Shown here piece after piece: positions 8,120-17,876 of a stretch of 64,000 bases of DNA. A model generated the notes under the pieces. It made no database searches, was not told where the DNA came from, and saw only the letters and a program-made list of their open reading frames with translations. Both the position numbers and the translations under genes were made by a program. The stretch is from Collinsella aerofaciens (lineage in GTDB: Bacteria; Actinomycetota; Coriobacteriia; Coriobacteriales; Coriobacteriaceae), in NCBI RefSeq assembly GCF_018785245.1, contig NZ_WQPL01000005.1:1-64000 (forward strand), written 5' to 3'. The number at the start of each line of letters is the position of its first letter. Positions within the stretch are counted from its first letter, which is position 1.

Positions 8120-8857
8120 ATGGCTAAGGCAAAGAACACCGATAAGCTCGTTGTACAGAATGCCGCCAAGACCCTTCTGGCCAACATCCGCTTTGCGAGC
8201 GTGGACGACCCCATTCGCACCATCACCGTTACGTCCTCGATTCCCAACGAGGGCAAGTCTACGGTTTCCATCAACCTTGCCCAGGCTATCGCCACCAGCG
8301 GCAAGAGCGTCCTGCTGGTCGAGGCTGATATGCGTCGCAGGTCCCTTGCCGATATGCTCGGCGTCCGCTCCCGCGGCGGACTCTATGCAGTCCTTTCCGA
8401 GCAGGTTTCTATTGACCAGGCGATTGTCGAGACGGGTCAGAAGAACTTCTACTTCCTCGATGCCGAGCCGCATATTCCCAATCCTGCCGACATCATCGTC
8501 TCTCACCGCTTTGCCAAGCTGGTAAAGGCACTGTCCGCCAAGTTCCAGTACGTCATCTTTGATGCTCCCCCGGTCGGCACCTTCATCGATGCTGCCGAGA
8601 TCGCAAGTCTGACCGACGGTGCGCTTTTTGTCGTGCGTGAGGATTTCACCAAGCGCGAGGAGGCGCTCAACGCCATCGGTCAGCTTAAGAAGTCCGAGAA
8701 GGTCAAGCTCATCGGTACCGTTATGAACTACTGCGAGACCGAGACCAGCGAGTACTACTACTCCTACTACACCAAGGACGGTAAGAAGGTGAAGAAGGGC
8801 TCCGACGATCAGGGGACTTCCAAAAAGGGCATCTTCACCAACCGAGCAAACGTTTAG
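8120..8857 (+). CDS. Bacterial tyrosine kinase (CpsD/YwqD family)
   Basis: This BY-kinase autophosphorylates on C-terminal tyrosines and regulates capsule or exopolysaccharide export with the preceding CpsC-like protein. It is 245 residues with Walker A SIPNEGKST (40-48), Walker A' LLVEADMRR (65-73) and Walker B VIFDAPP (145-151). The tyrosine cluster EYYYSYY has Tyr at 212, 213, 214, 216 and 217. A basic tail of about 28 residues follows the cluster, whereas many relatives end close to it. The PHP phosphatase gene starts 17 bp downstream. Confidence 0.92.
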   Translation: MAKAKNTDKLVVQNAAKTLLANIRFASVDDPIRTITVTSSIPNEGKSTVSINLAQAIATSGKSVLLVEADMRRRSLADMLGVRSRGGLYAVLSEQVSIDQAIVETGQKNFYFLDAEPHIPNPADIIVSHRFAKLVKALSAKFQYVIFDAPPVGTFIDAAEIASLTDGALFVVREDFTKREEALNAIGQLKKSEKVKLIGTVMNYCETETSEYYYSYYTKDGKKVKKGSDDQGTSKKGIFTNRANV

Positions 8858-8874
8858 TTGATTAAGGCTGACCT

Positions 8875-9525
8875 ATGCGTGACATTCATTGCCATATCTT
8901 GCCGGGTGTAGACGACGGCGCCGCCGATCTCGATGAGAGCTTGGCGATGCTCGAGGCTGCCAAGCGGGCCGGTGTAACCAGAATCGTTTGCACTCCTCAC
9001 TGCCGTGATCCCTATTTTGATTACGACAAGATGTGGGATGCCTTTGAGCTGCTGCGTGATAACGCTGACGGTTTTCCGCTCCAGATGGGCTTCGAGGTCA
9101 ACCATCGAAAGCTCGTTGAACTTGGTATCGATGCCGCGGAGCACTTGCATTTCGATGGAACCAACGAGTTTCTGCTCGAGCTTTCGACGCATGCCGATGC
9201 GTATGCGTTTAGAGAGTACGAGAACACGATTTACGATTTGCAGTGCCGTGGCTACCAGGTGATCATCGCTCATCCTGAGCGCTATCGTGCGGTTCAAAAG
9301 GATGTAAGCGTGGCGGAGCGCCTGGTCGATATGGGCTGCAAGCTGCAGGCTTCGGCGGACTTTATTGCCGGCGGTCGCTTTGGTCGCGAAAAAAAGCCGG
9401 CACAGCGCCTGTTCGATCAGAACCTGTACAGCTTCATCGCGAGCGATGCCCATAACGTGGGTCATTACGACTGCCTGGCGAAGGCTCGCGCGAAGTTTAG
9501 CGTGCGCGGAGCTCATTTTCGCTAA
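8875..9525 (+). CDS. PHP-family protein-tyrosine phosphatase (CpsB/YwqE)
   Basis: This manganese-dependent phosphatase reverses the CpsD-type kinase. It is 216 residues with the metal-binding PHP motifs DIHCHILPGVDDGA (His5, His7), CTPHCRD, IAHPERY and ASDAHNVG, in that order. It completes a three-gene kinase/adaptor/phosphatase control cassette. No clear terminator follows before the acetyltransferase gene 39 bp downstream. Confidence 0.92.
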   Translation: MRDIHCHILPGVDDGAADLDESLAMLEAAKRAGVTRIVCTPHCRDPYFDYDKMWDAFELLRDNADGFPLQMGFEVNHRKLVELGIDAAEHLHFDGTNEFLLELSTHADAYAFREYENTIYDLQCRGYQVIIAHPERYRAVQKDVSVAERLVDMGCKLQASADFIAGGRFGREKKPAQRLFDQNLYSFIASDAHNVGHYDCLAKARAKFSVRGAHFR

Positions 9526-9564
9526 TATCTGTCCCTAACGTTCGCATTGAATGAAAGGGCAGCC

Positions 9565-10065
9565 ATGGATATCCAACTTAAGACGGGATGCTTTGATGAC
9601 GCGGCGTTGGTGCGCCGCGTCGTTTTTATGGACGAGCAGGGCTACGAGAATGAGTTCGACGCTATCGACGAGGACCCGAACTGCATTCATGTGACGCTCT
9701 ATGTAGACGGCGAGCTTGCCGGTTGCTCGCGCGTGTTTCCCGAAGAGCTTGAGCGCGTGGCTGACGCAGAGGCCCAGGTGTTGCCGGCCTGCGACATGGA
9801 CGAAGGCGTTGCGGCGGGGGAGACCTACATTATGGGGCGCGTCGCCGTGCTGCCGGCTATGCGTCGTCGCGGACTGGCGAGTGCGATCGTCGAGGCCAGT
9901 GCTGCGTGTGCACGCAATGCCGGCGCTAAGCTTATTAAGCTGCATGCGCAGGAATACGTGCTGCCGCTCTATGCAAAGGCGGGCTACACGCAAATTGCCC
10001 CGGTAGATTACGAAGACGAGGGCCAGCCTCATGTCTGGATGGCTAAACTGCTGGGCGACAGATAG
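9565..10065 (+). CDS. GNAT-family N-acetyltransferase
   Basis: The 166-residue protein has the acetyl-CoA binding motif VAVLPAMRRRGLAS (R/Q-x-x-G-x-A type, about 93-106) and an N-terminal half resembling ElaA/YjdJ-like acetyltransferases (FMDEQGYENEFDAIDEDPNCIH). The ATG follows GAAAGG by 6 bp; the earlier TTG is less likely. Substrate unknown. It may be read through from the Cps operon. Confidence 0.82.
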   Translation: MDIQLKTGCFDDAALVRRVVFMDEQGYENEFDAIDEDPNCIHVTLYVDGELAGCSRVFPEELERVADAEAQVLPACDMDEGVAAGETYIMGRVAVLPAMRRRGLASAIVEASAACARNAGAKLIKLHAQEYVLPLYAKAGYTQIAPVDYEDEGQPHVWMAKLLGDR

Positions 10066-10126
10066 GGGCGTTCCTTTTCCGCCGGCAGTTGGGGACACTC
10101 CTTGGCAATTGGCGCATCAGAGCGCT

Positions 10127-10156
10127 CTGACATACAGTTTTTCGATTCCGTATGTA
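10127..10156 (+). promoter_or_regulatory. Candidate htpG promoter
   Basis: CTGACA and TATGTA are spaced by 18 bp, about 110 bp before the gene. No CIRCE repeat or other heat-shock operator is recognisable. A second AT-rich stretch, GGGTTATAAAATC, lies nearer the gene and is an alternative. Confidence 0.35.
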
Positions 10157-10267
10157 TATATGCGCGCTAATGGGTTATAAAATCTAAGTCTGAACATAGC
10201 AGGTCTGCGATGCGGCTCGGGCGACCGGGCCGTTTTTGCGGGCGGGGGTAGCGCGAAAGGACTGCAC

Positions 10268-12292
10268 ATGCGTCAATTTAAGACCGAGAGCAAAAAACTG
10301 CTCGACCTCATGATCAACTCCATCTACACCAATAAGGAAATCTTCCTGCGCGAGCTTATCTCTAACGCGAGCGACGCCGTCGACAAGCTCAACTTTAAGA
10401 GCCTGCAGGACCCGAGCGTTAAGATCGACCAGGGCGACCTGGCCATTCGCGTCTCCTTTGATAAGGACGCCCGCACCATCACGATTTCGGATAACGGCAT
10501 TGGCATGACCGCCGAGGAGCTCGAGCGCAATCTGGGCACCATCGCTCATTCCGGCTCCGAGGAGTTTAAGACCGAGAACGCCGAGCAGCAGGGTTCGGAT
10601 GTCGACATCATCGGCCAGTTTGGCGTGGGCTTCTACTCGGCCTTTATGGTCGCCAGCCATGTGAAGGTCGTCAGCCGCGCCTATGGCGAGGATGTCGCCC
10701 ATGTGTGGGAATCCGACGGTCTTGAGGGCTACACCATCGAGAACGGCGAGCGCGCCGAGCACGGTACCGATGTCATCCTGACGCTGCGCGAGAACGAGAA
10801 GCTCGATGCCGACGGCGAGGCCGAGACCTACGATCGCTTCCTGACCGAGTGGGGCCTCAAGAGCCTGATTCAGCAGTACAGCAACTATGTGCGCTACCCG
10901 ATTCAGATGATGGTGTCCAAGAGCCGCCAGAAACCCAAGCCCGAGGACGCCGGCGACGATTACAAGCCCGAGTACGAGGACTACCAGGAGCTCGAGACCG
11001 TCAACTCAATGACACCGATCTGGAAAAAGCGCAGCTCCGATGTCGAGCAGAAGGACTACGACGAGTTCTACAAGTCCACGTTCCACGACTTTGACGATCC
11101 TGCGCGCACCATCAGCTTCCATGCCGAGGGCACGCTCGAGTATGACGCCCTGCTGTTTGTGCCGGACCGCGCGCCGTTCGATCTGTACAGCAAGGACTAC
11201 GAGAAGGGCCTGGCGCTCTACAGCTCCAACGTGCTGATTATGGAGAAGTGCGACGACCTGCTGCCCGACTACTACAACTTTGTTCGCGGCGTCGTGGATT
11301 CTGCTGACGTGTCGCTCAACATCTCGCGTGAGACGTTGCAGCAGAACCGTCAGCTCAAGGCCATCGCCAAGCGTGTGGAAAAGAAGATTACCGCCGACCT
11401 TGAGGATATGCGCGACAACGACCGCGAGGCCTACGAGAAGTTCTTTGAGAACTTTGGCCGCGGCCTTAAGTACGGCATCTACTCGAGCTATGGCATGAAG
11501 GCCGATGAGCTTGCCGACCTGCTGCTGTTCTGGTCTGCCAAGGAACAGAAGATGATTACCCTGGCCGAGTATGCCAAGGGCATGCCCGAGGATCAGAAGG
11601 CCATCTACTACGCCGCCGGCGATTCGCGTGAGCGCTTGGCCAAGATGCCCGTGGTAAAGGGCGTGCTCGACCGCGGCTATGACGTGCTGCTGCTGACGCA
11701 GGATGTGGATGAGTTCACGTTCCAGGCTATGCGTGAGTACGTTGCCGCCGATATGCCCAAGATCTACGAGGACGATGCTGCCCGCGAGGCTGCCGAAAAG
11801 GCCGTGGCCGACGGTGCCGAGCCCGAGGTCGAGGATCGTCATCTGGAGCTCAAGAACGTTGCGACTGGCGATCTTGATCTGGCGACCGAGGACGAGAAGA
11901 AGGAGGCCGAGGACGCCACCAAGGAGAACGAGGATCTCTTTAGCGCAATGAAGGAGGCGCTCGGTGACAAGGTCGAGAAAGTTGCCGTCTCCGCGCGCCT
12001 GACCGATGCCCCCGCTTGCATCACCACCGAGGGCCCACTTTCGCTCGAGATGGAGAAGGTGCTCCAGAAAGGACCCGAGGGCGCGCCCGACGGCATGCCC
12101 AAGAGCCAACGCGTGCTCGAGCTCAACGCCAAGCACCCGGTCTTTGACAAGCTTGTCGCTGCCCAGAAGGCAGGCGACGCCGACAAGATCAAGCAGTACT
12201 CCGGTCTGCTCTATGACCAGGCTCTGCTGGTCGAGGGCATTTTGCCCGAGGACCCCGTTGCCTTCGCGGCGGCTGTTTGCAACTTGATGTAG
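10268..12292 (+). CDS. htpG: Chaperone HtpG (bacterial Hsp90)
   Basis: This is an ATP-dependent cytosolic chaperone dimer. It is 674 residues, about 50 more than the E. coli protein. The GHKL ATPase motifs are ELISNASDAVDKLNF near the N-terminus, DNGIGM and GQFGVGFYSAFMV. The middle domain includes SLNISRETLQQNR. An acidic, Lys/Glu-rich region (around 500-560) accounts for the extra length. The start follows GCGAAAGGACTGCAC. It appears monocistronic; a perfect hairpin begins 7 bp after the stop. Confidence 0.97.
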   Translation: MRQFKTESKKLLDLMINSIYTNKEIFLRELISNASDAVDKLNFKSLQDPSVKIDQGDLAIRVSFDKDARTITISDNGIGMTAEELERNLGTIAHSGSEEFKTENAEQQGSDVDIIGQFGVGFYSAFMVASHVKVVSRAYGEDVAHVWESDGLEGYTIENGERAEHGTDVILTLRENEKLDADGEAETYDRFLTEWGLKSLIQQYSNYVRYPIQMMVSKSRQKPKPEDAGDDYKPEYEDYQELETVNSMTPIWKKRSSDVEQKDYDEFYKSTFHDFDDPARTISFHAEGTLEYDALLFVPDRAPFDLYSKDYEKGLALYSSNVLIMEKCDDLLPDYYNFVRGVVDSADVSLNISRETLQQNRQLKAIAKRVEKKITADLEDMRDNDREAYEKFFENFGRGLKYGIYSSYGMKADELADLLLFWSAKEQKMITLAEYAKGMPEDQKAIYYAAGDSRERLAKMPVVKGVLDRGYDVLLLTQDVDEFTFQAMREYVAADMPKIYEDDAAREAAEKAVADGAEPEVEDRHLELKNVATGDLDLATEDEKKEAEDATKENEDLFSAMKEALGDKVEKVAVSARLTDAPACITTEGPLSLEMEKVLQKGPEGAPDGMPKSQRVLELNAKHPVFDKLVAAQKAGDADKIKQYSGLLYDQALLVEGILPEDPVAFAAAVCNLM

Positions 12293-12299
12293 TTAGGTA

Positions 12300-12388
12300 G
12301 TTACGCGGTTTTACCAAACCGCGTAACGGCTCGACGCTGCCCTCAGTTCCGCCGTTCTAACGAACGGCGGACCAGTCGACGCTGCGCG
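12300..12388 (+). repeat. Tandem pair of hairpins with conserved CGACGCTGC tail
   Basis: Copy 1 is a perfect 12-bp stem (GTTACGCGGTTT, loop TACC, complement) followed by GGCTCGACGCTGCC. Copy 2 is TCCGCCGTTC, loop TAAC, GAACGGCGGA, then CCAGTCGACGCTGCGC. The stems differ but loop (TAMC) and tail (CGACGCTGC) are conserved. A third copy lies inverted at 17877-17919. Copy 1 may terminate htpG, although no T run follows. Confidence 0.8.
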
Positions 12389-12485
12389 GGCGCCAGAGCG
12401 ACAACTTGTCATTCAAAGAGGACGGCATGACCAGAAGGTCTATGCCGTCCTCTTTTCATGCCAATTTGTTCGCTCTGGCGCCCGC
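12386..12485. repeat. Nested 100-bp palindrome
   Basis: The outer arms are 16 bp and perfect (GCGGGCGCCAGAGCGA and complement). Inside them a second hairpin has 14-bp arms AAAGAGGACGGCAT/ATGCCGTCCTCTTT and a further GACC-agaa-GGTC tip. There is no reading frame of note. It directly abuts the tandem CGACGCTGC hairpins. Confidence 0.8.
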
Positions 12486-12527
12486 TCGCTGGCATTGCCA
12501 AAACATCGACGTTGCCGTGGTCCTAAG

Positions 12528-12583
12528 TAGTCATTGGGGACGTTCTTGTTTGACTAGTCATTTAAGAACGTCCCCGATGACTA
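12528..12583. repeat. 56-bp palindrome with GGGGACGTTCTT arms
   Basis: TAGTCATTGGGGACGTTCTT and AAGAACGTCCCCGATGACTA form a 20-bp stem with one non-Watson-Crick position and a 16-nt loop. The GGGGAC core is shared with other hairpins in the window (20933-20994, 47971-47999). The remaining 149 bp before the next gene hold a small inverted repeat GTACATCTGTAC (12642-12653) that may be an operator. Confidence 0.75.
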
Positions 12584-12732
12584 TTTGAATTGCTAATTTG
12601 TGCGGGTTGTGGTTTTGTGACCTGCTGAAATTTAGGATACTGTACATCTGTACGTTAACTCATCTTCGTAGTATATTGCTACCCGCAAAACTCAACACCA
12701 TTGTGCTTTGAGACGTTAAAGCGCCTACTACA

Positions 12733-15549
12733 ATGGTTGTCGATAGTACGATTCGATTCAACGACAGGATGGATGGTCATAGCGTGAGCCTCGGCAGCAA
12801 ACTATCCAACGCAAAGGTCTCCTTTGCGATATTCAAGCGCGACATTAAGCGACTGCTTGTGAACCCCGTCGCCTTGGTGGTTACCCTTGGCGTGTGCGTT
12901 ATTCCCTCGCTGTATGCCTGGTACAACATCGTGGCCAACTGGGATCCGTACGGAAACACCCAGGGCATCAAGATTGCCATCGCCAACAACGATCGGGGCA
13001 CCCAAAACGACCTGGTGGGCGAGCTCAACGCGGGCGATCAGGTCGTCGATCAGCTCAAGGAGAACGATCAGCTGGGCTGGACCTTCGTCGATTCTGCGGC
13101 CGATGCCAAAGAGGGCGTCGAGAGCGGTGAGTACTATGCGGCCATCGTAGTCCCCAAGAACTTCTCGGATAACCTGGTTTCGATGCTCGACGGCAACTAC
13201 CATCAGCCCAAGCTTACGTACTACGTCAATGAGAAGAAGAGCGCTATTGCGCCCAAGGTTACCGATACCGGTGCAAACACCATCGAGGAGCAGATCAACT
13301 CGGAATTTGTCTCTACGGTAGGCAAGACTGTTGCCGGTATCGCCAAGGATGCCGGTGTCGATTTAAAGGACAAGGCAACCCAGACTCAGGACTCGCTGGC
13401 AAGTTCGGTGTCCGAGGCGTCCGACACCTTGGGCGAGGTGCGCGATTCGATTGGCGATATGAATGCCGCCATCGATAAGACGAGTGGCGCTATCGCCTCG
13501 GCCGATGCGGCACTTGCCGGCCTGCAGGGTCAGGCGCCGTCACTGACGCAGACGATCTCTCAGGGTAACGACCTGCTGGGCGAAGCTCGCACCACGGCGG
13601 GCAACTCCATCACCTCGCTCTCCAAGGCGCTCTCGGAAGGCAGCCTTGCGCTTACCAAGACGTCGGCCTCTGCGAACGCTGCCATCGGCAAGCTGACGGG
13701 CACGGTCACATCTACGACTACCCGTATCGACAACTCGCTTGAGTCTCTCCAAGCGACGATCGACCACAATAAGGCCGTTATCGGGCACTTGGAAATTCTC
13801 GTCAATGACACGTCGACAGGTTCCAAGGAAATTGACGCGCGCATTGTATCGATCATCGATTTGCTCCGCGAGCAGAATGAAAAGCTTCAGAGCATCAAGG
13901 ACGGTCTGTCTGCGCAGTCGAGCGCCATGGCGAATGACGCTGCGGCTGTCTCGGGTGCCAGCGACGCTATCAATAATGCAATTCAGACCGGTGCGACCAA
14001 CCTTGGCCAGGCTCAGACGGACTTGGGTCAAAACGCGCTGCCGAAGGTCTCGAGCGCACTTGATTCGTTTGCCGCCGTCTCGGGTGATCTGACGGGAATC
14101 GTGTCTGGCCTCACGCCTACTATTGCAAGTGCGCGCGGTACACTTTCGCAACTCAACGCCACGCTCGGTCAGGCCAAGACCACGCTGTCCCAGACCGATG
14201 CCTCGCTTGCCAAGGTCCAGGACAAGCTCGCAACCGCCGCCAACGACATCGCGGCGCTACAGACCTCCGAGTCCATGGGCGAGCTGGCCGGCCTGATGGG
14301 CGTCGACGTCGATGATGTTGCAGACTTCATGGCATCTCCGGTCGAGCTGACCTCAAAGTCAATTTACCCGGTCAAGAGCTTTGGTTCGGGCATTGCCCCG
14401 TTCTATACCAATCTGGCGCTGTGGGTGGGCGGCTACGTGCTTATCGCTATCTACAAGCTCGAGGTCGACCGCGAAGGCATCGGCAGCTTTACCGCGCGTC
14501 AGGGCTACTTTGGCCGCTGGTTGCTCCTGGTGATCCTGGGCGCGTTGCAGGCCATCATCGTTACGGTAGGCGATCTGGTGATCGGCGTGCAGTGCGTCAG
14601 CCCGCTGCTGTTCGTGCTGGGCGGCATCGCCATCTCGTTCACCTACGTCAATATCATCTATGCGCTGTCCACCACGTTTAAGCATATCGGCAAGGCTATC
14701 GGCGTCATTCTGGTTATCGTGCAGATCCCGGGTTCGTCGGGCATGTACCCCATCGAGATGATGCCAGGCTTCTTCCAGTGGCTGCACCCGCTGCTGCCCT
14801 TTACCTACGGCATCAATCTGCTGCGCGAGACGGTCGGCGGCATGTATTCGTTCAACTACCTGTTTAACCTGTGCATTCTGGGCGTGTTCTTGATCGTGGC
14901 GCTCTTTATCGGTCTGCAGCTGCGTCCGCTGCTGCTCAACCTTAACCTGCTCTTTGATAAACAGCTTTCCACGACCGGTATGATGATTTGCGAGTCCAAC
15001 GACCTGCCGCGCCAGCGCTACTCGCTGCGCACGGCCATGCGTGTCATGCTCGATTCCGATTCGTACCGTCGCGAACTGCTCGATCATGCGGTCGCCTTTG
15101 AACATCGCTACCCGTACTACATCAAGGGCGGTTTTGCCGCCGTGGTGGGCGTTCAGGTCCTGCTCTTTGTCCTGTCGACGGTTCTCGATATCGACAATAA
15201 CGGCAAGATCATCCTGCTTGTCATTTGGATCATCTCGGTTATTGCCATCTGCGGCTGGCTTATCAATATCGAATATATCCGCGCGAGCCTCAATACCCAG
15301 ATGCGCATCTCGGCGCTTTCGGATGAGGACCTGCGTCGCGAGATGCGCGAACACACGGCCGCCATTCCTGCCGCCCGCCACATGTTTGGCCTCAACGCCA
15401 GCGAGCGTGGTGCCAAGGGCGGCGATCAGTCCACGGGCCGCTTGCCGCATATCGGCTCGCACCATAAATCTCAGGGCAGCGACAGCACAGCCACAAATGA
15501 TGGAGATACCACCGCGCTTGGCAAGCACTCCAAAGGAGGTGAGGCATAA
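12733..15549 (+). CDS. YhgE/Pip family membrane protein (large partner)
   Basis: This 938-residue protein belongs to the YhgE/Pip family, named after the lactococcal phage infection protein. It has a first membrane helix in FKRDIKRLLVNPVALVVTLGVCVIPSLYAWYNI, then the family signature NWDPYGNT. A long extracytoplasmic region follows (about 90-540), rich in Ser, Ala and Thr with coiled-coil-like heptads. Then come ABC-2-type membrane helices (about 555-780) and two further helices near 800-850. The ATG at 12733 has no clear ribosome site; a GTG at 12784 preceded by AGGATGG is a plausible alternative. A second YhgE/Pip gene follows at once. Tandem pairs suggest a heteromeric export complex; the substrate is unknown. 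Confidence 0.82.
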   Translation: MVVDSTIRFNDRMDGHSVSLGSKLSNAKVSFAIFKRDIKRLLVNPVALVVTLGVCVIPSLYAWYNIVANWDPYGNTQGIKIAIANNDRGTQNDLVGELNAGDQVVDQLKENDQLGWTFVDSAADAKEGVESGEYYAAIVVPKNFSDNLVSMLDGNYHQPKLTYYVNEKKSAIAPKVTDTGANTIEEQINSEFVSTVGKTVAGIAKDAGVDLKDKATQTQDSLASSVSEASDTLGEVRDSIGDMNAAIDKTSGAIASADAALAGLQGQAPSLTQTISQGNDLLGEARTTAGNSITSLSKALSEGSLALTKTSASANAAIGKLTGTVTSTTTRIDNSLESLQATIDHNKAVIGHLEILVNDTSTGSKEIDARIVSIIDLLREQNEKLQSIKDGLSAQSSAMANDAAAVSGASDAINNAIQTGATNLGQAQTDLGQNALPKVSSALDSFAAVSGDLTGIVSGLTPTIASARGTLSQLNATLGQAKTTLSQTDASLAKVQDKLATAANDIAALQTSESMGELAGLMGVDVDDVADFMASPVELTSKSIYPVKSFGSGIAPFYTNLALWVGGYVLIAIYKLEVDREGIGSFTARQGYFGRWLLLVILGALQAIIVTVGDLVIGVQCVSPLLFVLGGIAISFTYVNIIYALSTTFKHIGKAIGVILVIVQIPGSSGMYPIEMMPGFFQWLHPLLPFTYGINLLRETVGGMYSFNYLFNLCILGVFLIVALFIGLQLRPLLLNLNLLFDKQLSTTGMMICESNDLPRQRYSLRTAMRVMLDSDSYRRELLDHAVAFEHRYPYYIKGGFAAVVGVQVLLFVLSTVLDIDNNGKIILLVIWIISVIAICGWLINIEYIRASLNTQMRISALSDEDLRREMREHTAAIPAARHMFGLNASERGAKGGDQSTGRLPHIGSHHKSQGSDSTATNDGDTTALGKHSKGGEA

Positions 15550-17739
15550 ATGAAGAACATCCTGCATCTGTTTAAGCGCGATGTCCAAAACGTGTCTCGC
15601 TCCGTGATCGGCTTGGTTGTCGTGATGGGCCTCATTATCGTACCGTGTCTGTACGCGTGGTTTAACATCGCCGGCAGCTGGGATCCGTACGGCAACACCG
15701 GCAATCTTAAGATCGCCGTGGTCAACACCGATGAGGGCTACGAGAGCGATTTGATCCCCGTCGAGGTTAACGTGGGCGAAAACGTGACCGCCACCCTACG
15801 CGGCAACGAGAGCTTCGATTGGGTTGTGCTCAACAATCGCGAAAAGGCTATCGAGGGCGTTAAGTCGGGCGCGTACTATGCTGCCGTCGTTATCCCCAAA
15901 ACGTTTAGCGCTGACATGATGACGCTTTTCTCGACCGACGTGAAACACGCCGATATCGAGTTTTACGAGAACCAGAAGGCCAACGCCATCGCGCAGATCG
16001 TGACCGAGAAGGGTTCGAGTGCCGTTCAGAGCCAGGTTAACGAAACTTTTACCGAGACCATTACGAGCATCGGTCTTAAGACGGTGTCCAGCCTGCTCGA
16101 TTACATGAGCACCGACCAGGTCAGCAACTTTATCGCCAACCTGTCCTCGACGCTCGGCGATTCGGTCCAGGACCTGCAGGACGTTCAGGCCAGCGCAACG
16201 TCGCTTGCGGGCATTTTGAGCTCCACGTCCGATTCGCTGACGTCGGCGAGCGGTATGCTCCAGCAGACGGGTACGGTCGATGAGTCGACAAAGCAGCTCA
16301 TGGAACATGCCAAAAGCGGCATCGATGATTCCAAAGAAGCGCTTAAGGCGGCAAACGATGCCATCGATGCCGCAATCGATGGAAGTGCGGGCTCGTTCGA
16401 CAATGTGTCTGCCGAGTTCGCGAAGGCGTTCGACACCGCAAACCAGCATGTCTACCTTACGGTGTCCCAACTCAACGATGCCGCTGCGGCCCTCAATGCG
16501 CGCGCCAAGGATATCGATACAGTGGCCGATCAGCTCCGCAGCCTTGCCGACCAGGTGAGCGATGAGAATTTGAAGGACGGCCTCAAGTCCGCCGCGACGT
16601 CGCTGGGCAGAATCGCCGTTGAGTACCGCAACAATGCCAAGGATCTGGCGGCCACCGCGAAGTCTCTCTCCGATAGCATGGCCGAGGTCAACAACTCGCG
16701 TGCCGAGGTCGATCAGGCCATCGCCGATGCCAAGGCCGGCATCGCGGGTGCCAAATCCGATTACGATTCCACGTTCTCGGTTAAGGCCAAGGAGCTCAAG
16801 AAGACGGTTTCGGGCATTTTGGACTCGCTTGATGGCATCTCGGGCGACCTGGATAGCGCCGTAGGCGGCCTGACCGACGCATCCGGTTCGCTGGCAAAGG
16901 GCCTCTCCAAGGCTGCAAAGCTGGTCAACAAGGCTTCTGATCAGCTGGGCGAGGCGTCGGACAAGATCAGCGCGTTTAAGGACGAGCTCGACGGCGCCTT
17001 GATGTCGGATGACCTCGCTACGATCAAGACGATGATCGGCAATGATCCCGAGGGTCTGGCCGTGTCGCTTTCCGGCCCCGTCGCGCTCGATCGCAAGCCG
17101 GTCTATCCGATCCGCAACTACGGTTCGGCCATGGCACCGTTCTACACGATTCTGTCGCTCTGGGTCGGCTCGATCGTGCTGGCGGCCATGATGAAGGTCT
17201 CGGTTGACGACGAACTCATCAATGAGCTGATCCCCGTGCGCTTGCACGAGATCTACCTGGGCCGTTACCTGTTCTTTGGCGGTCTGGCCCTGCTGCAGGC
17301 AACGCTCGTGTGCGCGGGCGACATCCTGTTCTTTGGCATCCAGTGCGACGACCCGCTGCAGTTTGTGCTGGCGGGCTGGGTCGCGAGTCTCGTGTTCTCC
17401 AATATCGTCTACACGCTTACGGTGTCGTTTGGCGATATCGGCAAGGCTTTGGCCGTTGTGCTGCTGGTCATGCAGGTCGGCGGTTCGGGCGGTACGTTCC
17501 CCATCGAGATGACCGGCCCTGTGTTCCAGGCGATCTATCCGTTCCTGCCGTTTACCCATGGCATTAACGCCATGCATGCCGCCATGGCTGGCGCCTACCA
17601 TATGGAGTACTGGGTTGAGCTGGGCATTCTGGCGAGCTATCTGATTCCGTCGCTGGCCCTGGGCGTCGTCTTCCGCCGTCCGGTCATCAAAGCCAACGAC
17701 TGGATCATCGAAAAGCTGGAATCAACTAAGCTAATTTAG
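15550..17739 (+). CDS. YhgE/Pip family membrane protein (small partner)
   Basis: This 729-residue paralogue of the preceding protein has the same plan: N-terminal helix (VIGLVVVMGLIIVPCLYAWFNI), signature SWDPYGNT, a long Ala/Ser/Asp-rich coiled extracytoplasmic part and a C-terminal block of membrane helices from about 530 to 720. The C-terminal two-helix extension of the first protein is absent. The ATG follows AGGAGGTGAGGCATAA and begins on the base after the preceding stop, so translation is probably coupled. No functional residue is diagnostic. Confidence 0.85.
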   Translation: MKNILHLFKRDVQNVSRSVIGLVVVMGLIIVPCLYAWFNIAGSWDPYGNTGNLKIAVVNTDEGYESDLIPVEVNVGENVTATLRGNESFDWVVLNNREKAIEGVKSGAYYAAVVIPKTFSADMMTLFSTDVKHADIEFYENQKANAIAQIVTEKGSSAVQSQVNETFTETITSIGLKTVSSLLDYMSTDQVSNFIANLSSTLGDSVQDLQDVQASATSLAGILSSTSDSLTSASGMLQQTGTVDESTKQLMEHAKSGIDDSKEALKAANDAIDAAIDGSAGSFDNVSAEFAKAFDTANQHVYLTVSQLNDAAAALNARAKDIDTVADQLRSLADQVSDENLKDGLKSAATSLGRIAVEYRNNAKDLAATAKSLSDSMAEVNNSRAEVDQAIADAKAGIAGAKSDYDSTFSVKAKELKKTVSGILDSLDGISGDLDSAVGGLTDASGSLAKGLSKAAKLVNKASDQLGEASDKISAFKDELDGALMSDDLATIKTMIGNDPEGLAVSLSGPVALDRKPVYPIRNYGSAMAPFYTILSLWVGSIVLAAMMKVSVDDELINELIPVRLHEIYLGRYLFFGGLALLQATLVCAGDILFFGIQCDDPLQFVLAGWVASLVFSNIVYTLTVSFGDIGKALAVVLLVMQVGGSGGTFPIEMTGPVFQAIYPFLPFTHGINAMHAAMAGAYHMEYWVELGILASYLIPSLALGVVFRRPVIKANDWIIEKLESTKLI

Positions 17740-17814
17740 TGCGGCAACGTTAACGCTGATGTAGCACTAATGCCAGCGAGCGAGTCGCATTTGCGCCAAG
17801 GTGACGTGAAATGA

Positions 17815-17843
17815 AAGGGCGCTGACCTTCTGGTCGCGCCCTT
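17815..17843 (+). terminator. Hairpin after the YhgE/Pip operon
   Basis: AAGGGCG and CGCCCTT enclose an inner GACC/GGTC stem, about 75 bp past the stop. The right arm ends CCCTTGAAATTG without a strong T run, so termination strength is uncertain. Confidence 0.45.
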
Positions 17844-17876
17844 GAAATTGAACGTCAGATTGGCGTGAATGCGGCT

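Noticed and set aside
10066-10267. CIRCE or HspR operator upstream of htpG
   Set aside because: No TTAGCACTC inverted repeat or HAIR motif is visible.
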